This document shows positions 46,680 to 54,092 of a stretch of 54,092 nucleotides of DNA, piece by piece (the stretch's first letter is position 1; the number at the start of each line of letters is the position of its first letter). Origin of the DNA: Ectocarpus siliculosus (taxonomy: Eukaryota > Sar > Phaeophyceae > Ectocarpales > Ectocarpaceae); the NCBI GenBank assembly GCA_000310025.1, contig FN649736.1, positions 399,008 to 453,099 on the forward strand. The letters are read 5' to 3'. The notes beneath the pieces were generated by a model that saw nothing but the letters and a program-made list of their open reading frames with translations, was not told the DNA's origin and did no database searches. A program made the position numbers and the translations under genes.

Positions 46680-49600
46680 GTAAACTGTTCTCTTCCTGCA
46701 AACCTTAGACTTTAACTCTCCTTTTCGGACGAGAATCCAAGGCGAGCTAGCTTTTTGCTATTCATCTCCCGGTGAAAGGGAAGCCCTTTTTCTGCATATG
46801 AAACGCGAATTGTTACTGTGGTCTGGAGCAATGCATGTGAAAAAAAAAGCTTGGCTATTTCGTGTTCGAGAGCCCAAAGAACGTTTAGCTATGGCTGGGG
46901 GGCGGGGGGATAGAAGCAAAAGGTAGAGCGAACATTTGCGGGCAGCGAATGCACTTTTTAGGCTGACCAGTTGTAGCAGGGTTGGGCATTTTATGTGTAA
47001 ACAGAACGGATTAATCGATGGCCTTGGTTGGGCGCACTTATATTCCCTGATTGAGAGGGGGATAATGCCGTTAGGCATCGCAATTTATAGTTTACTGATG
47101 CAGGGCCGGGGATCCGTTACAACTGTAGCCCGAGGGGCAGCTTTAGTTTTCGTTCTTGACCAGCCTTGGTTGACATGTTTGGTTGTGGTTGTGGTTGTTG
47201 GCATGGATGAAACCAATTCGATCAGTCTTGGCTGCTTCGAATATTGTTAGGTATGCACATCATGGTATGCACGGAATGCTTTATTTCACGTTTGTTTGTA
47301 CGTGTCGATACACTTGGCTGACTTTTCGAGCATGACATGACGCCGCCAGCGCTTACGTTCGGAGTGAGTACTTGTAGTGAGATCAGAAGTTGCGTACAGC
47401 TAGGAGGTATTTTGCACGTCTCACGTGGTATTGCAGTGTTGCAGGACAGGGGAGAAAATACTACGGAATTACACCCTTTCTGGAGAGACGGTTTTGACAT
47501 GGGTGCGTTTCAATTTTCGGGGAGGGAGGGGGTGTGCCCCTGACCTTGCTGCATCCCAGCAAAAGGTACCTGCCATCTAAACGTTTACCGAAGGTATCAT
47601 CAACCTCGTAGATTGCCCGAGGTTCGTATGTCGTTTCCTTTTCGTGGTATCCCGTCATCGCCTGTACTCGTTTCGTATTGGAGAGCTAGCTGAGCACCTG
47701 TTGCTGACGTAAAGTGCTTCAAGTGTCTATTTGTTGTACTCTAAACTGGGGTTCTTAGCTCCCAGGTTTACTATTTTGTGTCTACTTTAAGAGCGTTCTT
47801 GCCAACACTAGTCGAATAGACTATTCTCCGCAGATGCGTGTATGGCGAAGTTTGCCGACTCTGCATTCCGCATCTTTTTGCCTTGGATAAAACGTGCATG
47901 ACCCTTTCCCAGTAAAACGGAGGCGTGTTCGGTGGGTGTAGTTCAGAAGTTGTCCATGTTTCGATGTGTATGGGATCTGGGGGCACTGTAGCACAGTGTA
48001 TGGCGTATGGGCATTTATGCGGCCTTCTATCGTCTCGTAAGACGGGGTGTTTTTCTTAAACCACAACACGGCGTGGGTGCAGTCAAGCCAGCCAAAACCG
48101 TTCACTTCGGCTAGAATTGCGTGTCTCTCTGTCTGAACACACAGGTGTCTCGTTCAATAAGAATAATCTGCCATGTGTTTGTGAGGGCACGAAGGGAAGG
48201 CACTATTTATTGAGAGGGCCGTATCGTCTGTAGGTTGCTACGTTGATGACTGGTTTCGGGTCGTTGTTGTTTCAAGTTATTATGTCGGGCCCGCTTGGAG
48301 ATTTGACGATTCCATACGACCAACAGTCACACACTAGTGCGATTTTTTCCCTCAGAAGGTTTCAGGGGGTCAAGGCAACCTGGTGTCGGAAGCTGCAGTA
48401 GTGCGGGTTACCCCAGTAGCATGGATGGACTATTTTGTGGCGTTTAAAGCGCGTTGATGGGTTGTTATCATTGATCCGTCGCGTTGAAGACTAACGGGAG
48501 GAAGGAAGGGATTCTGATCAGAAAATGAAGACATTAGGTTGGTTTTGGCAAGATAATTGTCTGGTCAGGCACATCAAGGACGCGTGGGACGCCCAATAAA
48601 GGTCCATGAAAAGTGTCATGCGTCGTTGTGGGTGAGAAAACACTGGCAGCCCCTAATGATCTGATTTATGTGTCCGGCGCACGGACAAGTGCGTACTCGA
48701 GGTTTCAGCGGCCACATTGTCCAGCTCAATGATGTCTTGTGAAGCATTTCTTGTTCAGAGACCGTTTCTCTACTAACTCGGTGAGTCAGCGCCTGGGTAT
48801 GACAGCGCGAGCCACACCGGTTCATGTGGAGTAGCAGCGTTCCACGTTGTGGAGTCAAAACTGTCACGCCGGGGTGATCTTTAGTGTGGGGCATCAATTT
48901 GCGACAGGATGCACAGAGAAGAAATATCATACCTGCTGCAGGAATTGTCGATGTAATGCTGTGCACCTCCACCCCCCCTCCGCGTATTGTGGCGTCAGGT
49001 GGTGTCTTAGCCGACTACCGCTTGGTACGCCGTTGGTGCTCCGCCCCTCGGCAACGATTAGATACCCTTGTAGGGTTGACATGGGTAGTGGAAAACGTCA
49101 CGTGGGAGTTTCGAAACAGTCGGTGTGACCCTCCGGGGGGAGCGGTGGGTTGCCAAGCCAAAGCAACACGAATCATGGTTGTTAGAGCGTCATGTCAACC
49201 GCGCGTGTAACCAGCGTGGCATTATTGTCTGGCATGGAGCTTGTTGACCTGCCTACTACATCCGCACGAACCGATTAGTTGGTATTTTCCGGGTCAGTGG
49301 CGAGGTTCGAGCGCTTACAGCGGGCTACTCAACTTGGCGTCGGGTTTACGTTTGGTATGGCGTCAAATCTGCTCCCCTGACGTGACAGTTGGGCAAAGGT
49401 AGGGCGTCGCATGCGATGGGGACGAACGTCGGGGGAGGTGAAGTGTCATGCAGCTGATGCAACGGCCTAAACTTGTGGGATTGGTGACCAGCAATGAAAC
49501 GACGAAACAACCCGCTCGCCCATGACCCTGATCCGAGTACGCCATGTCGCAGATATCGTTCCGCCAACAGCTAGGGGCAGAACTGGATTGGTAACATCAT

Positions 49601-50841
49601 CTCGCTTACACTAGGTCAGCCATTCCGTCAGAGTCCGCGAATTCACGGAAGAGGAAGCGGCCGAGCGATGGCGGGAAGCACCTTTTGTTTGCAGTTTTGT
49701 TTCCGCAATATACACCAGAGCGTCGAAAAAACAGGTTTCCTACGTGTGTACCTAGCGTAGAGACACAGAGTATAAATCTCCCTCACCCTAGCGGTACCAC
49801 GCTCATCCCTACACCACTTTGCACAACGGAGCTGGGGAAGCAACCCGTCCACCGACTTCAGAAAGAGGCAGGTCCGAACTGTTGCGATGCCATCGGACCG
49901 GATAAGTCAAGCAATCCGCTTCATGGAATATCTCAGACCACATACCGCTTTCCCGCTTACGACACAGAGGAGGAACGACTGCCTCCCGCCGTGTGGCAGT
50001 GGCTTCCTCTCTATCGAAGCCACAACCATGAACTGCAGCGATGTTATCGGACCGGGTAAGCCTTCAGCTTCATGGAATATCCCAGACCATATTTCGCTTC
50101 ATACAGATTCGAACCGCTGCGATGTAATCAGACTGTGGAAGCCTCTTTAATACCTTCATGGCATAACCCAGACAGACTGTACTTCGGTTTCCGCTTACGA
50201 CGCAGGTGAGGCAGATTCGAACTGCTGCGATGCCAATGAGGGCACACATCGCTGACGGGACTGTTAGGCCCGCCTCCCCCCTCCCAGGGGGGGCTTCACT
50301 CCTGCCACAATTACCAGAACAGACGCGGAGATGGCGAACATGTGAAAGATCACAACTCACACACACGACTCTCTTGGGGACAAGAGGGCCTGTGGTGAGA
50401 GCTCGAAAAGGATAATAGCAACCCTTACATGAACAGTTTCATGTCCGGCACGCAGGAGAATGGAGTCTGCGTTGCGAGACGAACTTCTTTTCGAAACTCT
50501 GCGAAACCCTTTCCACATTATAGACGTAAGTGACCCCCTTGGCCGTGCGTTCGGATGGGTTTACGTCCCGACAATATGTTGTTGTTCGGGTGGACAACGG
50601 TCAAAGTTTTGAGGGGCCTCTCCTTGCTGCCCCCCGTTGTGAGCGAAACGGGTTCCAGAATAAGATGATATCGAGAAACATGAAGTCAGGTTGAAGGAAA
50701 TAAACCATGTGCTGGCTCAAGGGTCTACGGGAAACAAAATTCCGGATACATAACCAAATTTCGATTTCGAATTCGGTTTTATGTAGGAAGTAGTATGGGG
50801 GCTTCGTTCACAAAAATAAGTCATCGCCCCCCTGCTGCAGA
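46680..50841. other. Gene-poor spacer
   Basis: About 4 kb with no recognisable gene, RNA gene or splice-linked open frames on either strand. The only structure I see is the degenerate repeat near 49.9-50.2 kb and scattered G-rich runs. Confidence 0.55.
49877..50245. repeat. Degenerate tandem repeat, four units with irregular spacing
   Basis: The word GAACYGYWGCGATGYYATCR recurs at 49877, 50030, 50111 and 50218. Shared following text is GGACCGGRTAAG..., CTTCATGGAATATCYCAGACC and TTTCCGCTTACGACRCAG. Spacings are about 153, 81 and 107 bases, so units have lost or gained internal parts. Confidence 0.78.
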
Positions 50842-52740
50842 GTGTTTTCTATCCACGGTGCCCCTTACGCAACAAAGAAATTAGAGACCCCACCCGCAAA
50901 CGAGTATGCGCCAAGTAGATGGAGGGAAGGGGTGGTTGTGAACCTGTTTAAGAAAGGAGACAAGACTGGCCCAGGAACCTTTAGGGGGATCACACTGTTG
51001 AACACATGTTCTGTAAGATGCTGAGCGATAGGATAGTGGGAGTATTGGAGAAGGAATGCATGATAAGTGAGGGCCAGGCAGGTTTCCGAAAGAAGAGGGG
51101 GTGCGTGGACCACGCATTCACGTTAGGGAGAATCATCCAAGGTAGAAAGAGGGAGGGGAACCCGACGTACTGCTTCTTCCTGGCCGTGCAAAAGACATAA
51201 GATACAGTTTGGAGAAATGGGTTGTGGAAACAATTGTCCGAATACGGGATCAAGGGTAAAATGTGGAGAGTGTTGAAGAAGATGACAGAGTGTACGAAAA
51301 GCGCGGTCATGCTAGACGGAGAACTGTCTAAATTCTTCAACATTGAACAGGGGGTCCCACAAGGTTGTACATTGTCCCCAACATTGTTCCTGGTGTTCAT
51401 CAACGATCTGTTGAAAGTCGTAGAAGCAGTCGACAAGGGAGTAGTGGTAGGAGAAAGCACGGTGTCGGGAATGCTGTTTGCGGATGACTTTGTAGGGGTG
51501 TCTGACACCCCTGAGGGACTGCAAATGCAAACTGATGCGGCGAAGGCGTTTGCTGATAAGTGGAGATTGTCTGTCAACGTTAAGAAGAGTGCCGTCATGG
51601 TATGCAACGAGGACAGGGAGGAATAAGTAGAACTTAGATGGAAGTGGGGGGTCGAGGAGATTGCAGTAGTGGACCAGTGCACATACCTCTGAGTAGAGAT
51701 TGCAAAAGACTGCTCGTGGAATGCACACATGTCCAAGGTACGGAAAAGGGCAACGCACGAGCAGGGAAGCTGCACCCAGTACTCGCAAACCGGCACCTCG
51801 ATACACGCATCAAATTGACGGTTTTGAAGAGCGTTATCGTACCGCCGCTAGAGTACGCCGGAGAAGTATGGGAAGGAAATAAGAAGATAGTCAAAAAGCT
51901 CGAGGCGGCGCAGATGAAAGCAGCGAAAGTCATCCTAGGATGCTCCAAGCGCACAAGTAATGCAGCCGTCAGGGCAGAACTGAGGATCCAATCCCTACGA
52001 TCGGGAAGAGACGCAAGGAAGCTGACATGGCAGTATCGAATGTGCGGCATGGGAGAGGAGAGGTTGCGTAGAATAGCCTGGGAGGCGAAGTGGGAAAACA
52101 AGAAGAGGAGTAAACAACCCACGGAGTGGGTCAAGGTTGCCGGTGACGTATGGAATGGAAAGGGTTAGAAAATGACCAAGACGATAGGCTGGATACGGAG
52201 GGTCTAGGTCTAGACGTTCAAGGAGAAGATATCTGCTGCTTTTGCCAAGAGAGAACATAATCTAAGAAAAGAAACCAAGGATAAGGAGGGCATAGAAGTG
52301 TACGGAATGTTGAAAGAAGGAATAGGGTTCAAGGAGTACCTACATCGGCCAATGGATGCTGGGACAAAGCTGAAGGTCAAATTCAGGACCGGGGACATTG
52401 ACCTTCGAGAACGTAGCCGAAGACTTCGGAAGGTAGACGATGAAGACGCCAAGTTCAAATGTGATTGCGGCTTCGAGTGCGAAGACCGTGTTCCATGTAG
52501 TGGCGGAATGTCCGTGGTACAAGAAGGAGACGGAAGTGTGCCTACATGACTGAGCTGGGAAAAGTAGGAGAAAAGTACAGGGAGATGTTTGAGGCATAGG
52601 ATAGCCAGGAGAAGACGTTAGCTATACTGGGGCATAGGAAGTGGGTTGAAAAGGCGGGAAGTGATACCGGTAGAAGTGATATCGGTAGAATAGACAAGAC
52701 TAGAGAAGACATTTTTGAGCCACCTTTGGCAAAGTAGGAA
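50842..52740 (+). mobile_element. Degenerate non-LTR (LINE-like) retrotransposon, RT plus C-terminal cysteine motif
   Basis: Reverse-transcriptase text is spread over three frames: WREGVVVNLFKKGDKTGPGT with FRGITLLN (near 50920-51000), GQAGFRKKRGCVDHAFTLGR (51075-51135), IEQGVPQGCTLSPTLFLVF (51340-51400) and GMLFADDFVGVSDT (51470-51510, the Y/F-x-D-D box). A connection region with TRIKLTVLKSVIVPPLEYAG and a cysteine-rich end (CDCGFECED, 52460-52490) follow. It is inactive: a frameshift and short loss near 51000, an in-frame TAA at 51198-51200, the motif A Asp replaced by Ala (FLAVQ), a stop near 51626 and further shifts after 51640 and near 52490. No endonuclease domain is seen upstream, so the copy is 5'-truncated at about 50840. 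The 3' end is uncertain. Confidence 0.92.
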
Positions 52741-54092
52741 GGAACGACTGGCCATCGGTGATCGGTCCTGTGGGAACAATGCTCCGTCCTCTCAAGGACG
52801 CGTGGTCGATGATTTAACCGCTACGGCATGCAAAACATAAGAGTACGCCCCCCCCCCCCCCCTGCATGATAAACTTCCGAAGAAAAGCCTGGGGGTCGCG
52901 CGGGCTCAATGGTCAATGGTAGTGACTCCATGAGTTTGAACTGGAACAGCGGTGGCGGAGGCTTTCATGACTTCCATGGAAGCTTCCAACACTTACAGAC
53001 ACTCAATATTTCAAAAATGCGTGAATTGGCACGACGGAAGCCACCGATTGACCTTCAATGCATGGAACGTTCCATGGAGGTTGTGCGGACTATTCTTGCC
53101 TAAACATCCCAATGGATCATGGAAGCCCGTACATGGCGATGCAAGCGTTTCCGCGGAATCATGAACTATTTACATTCATTCGTGTAAAAGTTTGGAATGT
53201 ACCAAAAACCAAAACTACTAGTCTACATGCACCATGAATGACTGCCCAATGATTTCCACCTGGAAGTTGTCAGATTGTGGTGGAACAGGGCGGCACTTCC
53301 ACTGGCAACCTCATGGTACTTGGCGCATATTGGAGCTATGAAAGCTTTCGTCAATGCTACGAGAGTTTGTGGAATTCCAGGTTGAGAGAGATCTTCGCGG
53401 AAGTACTTCCACGGAAGCTCCGTGGTAGTGGTGAAGGCTTCCATTGCATCCGTCGAAGCTTCCGCAAAATGGAGAATAGTGGAGCAGACCGTCAGTAGCA
53501 CACCTTGCATTCGCTACTTGTGGGCGGTGTCGAGTAGGGCCGAGCTTAAGCGTGTGCTCCTGACACCTGGAATCTGCTTGCAACATGTATCCACGCCTGG
53601 ATGTGTTTAAGCTGGTCTGCCTAAGGCTCGGTTCAGGGGCTCGCTGAATGTCTCCTTTCAAAGGGTGTGTGTTATGGGCTTGGCTCCAAACTACACGGTG
53701 TACACAAACAAATTTATGAGTTGGCTTAACCTTTTCGTGGGAACTCGCCAATAGTTCCAAAAGAAATTTGCTTGGTGTTGGCATCGCAATGTATTGTTTG
53801 CTTAGCACTGTAATTCGCGTGCAGAAACTCTCGGAACTCATTCGGAAACATTTTTCCTCATCTATTCTAGGCGGCAAATCACATCCTATATTTGGCGACG
53901 CACACCCGGATTCACACAGGACGAGTTCCACCGTGCCTCCTGCGGGGCTTGCCTTCAATGTTCAACTCGAGGTCAGTTGAGCAGTTCATTCCCTGTTTAT
54001 TGTATGTACTCGCGACTGTGCGATTTCATTTCACTTCAAAGTGCGACTTCTTTCATCAACTAACTTAAGAGCCAGGAGTTTTGTGTGACCAT
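52741..54092. other. Spacer rich in short inverted words; no recognised gene
   Basis: A poly-C run lies at about 52848-52862. From 52950 to 53470 the words TTCCATGGAA, GAAGCTTCC and GGAAGCC recur, including a perfect 16-base palindrome at 53061-53076. A 215-codon minus-strand open frame (53958-53311) crosses part of this region but matches nothing I know and contains the repeat words. Confidence 0.5.

Noticed and set aside
53311-53958. 215-codon minus-strand open frame
   Set aside because: No known family, no splice context, and it contains the repeated GGAAG/CTTCC words; left as an open frame only.

Overview
The window is nuclear DNA of an intron-rich eukaryote. The best fit is a brown alga close to Ectocarpus; this is an inference from gene style, not a database match. 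The points in favour are short GC-rich exons with GT/AG introns of 0.3-1.5 kb, a secreted EGF-type protein and a Kre9/KNH-like secreted protein, and a pirin whose N-terminal extension looks like a heterokont plastid leader (signal peptide ending Ala-Arg-Ala before Phe). CAG/CAA microsatellites are also common. Two 100-N scaffold gaps mark it as a draft assembly.

Layout. 1-92 (-): edge of an unidentified gene. 3481-13118 (+): about 14-exon coiled-coil protein of unknown function, with a TA-flanked MITE and copies of a dispersed repeat in its introns. 13119-15290: gap 1, bounded by corrupted duplicate sequence. 15291-17688 (-): NDUFA5/B13 subunit of mitochondrial complex I, three exons. 19098-26193 (+): secreted multi-EGF protein, twelve exons. 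28925-31768 (-): spliceosomal WD40 protein PLRG1/PRL1/Prp46, four exons. 32200-40004 (+): pirin, ten exons, divergent from PLRG1 across about 430 bp, with gap 2 inside it. 41967-46679 (+): secreted protein with two Kre9/KNH-like domains and an acidic tail, five exons. 50842-52740 (+): degenerate non-LTR retrotransposon. The remaining intergenic DNA carries minisatellites and low-complexity tracts.

The genes do not form one pathway. PLRG1, NDUFA5 and pirin are housekeeping or conserved single genes; the EGF and Kre9-like proteins are predicted to be secreted and may act at the cell wall or extracellular matrix. Exon junctions were placed by hand from GT/AG sites, reading-phase agreement and remembered family alignments. 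Every junction of the five well-supported genes (NDUFA5, EGF protein, PLRG1, pirin, Kre9-like) is phase-consistent.

The main observations are: (1) both N gaps are flanked by two copies of the same sequence, one good and one of poor read quality, so part of a pirin exon is falsely duplicated; (2) the pirin leader; (3) a minisatellite in pirin intron 1 that resembles the edge of the next exon; (4) a dispersed repeat lying antisense against 5' splice sites in two genes; (5) an internally duplicated EGF protein with a repeated, unnamed beta-rich module; (6) strong local enrichment of the word TACTGCTGTA.
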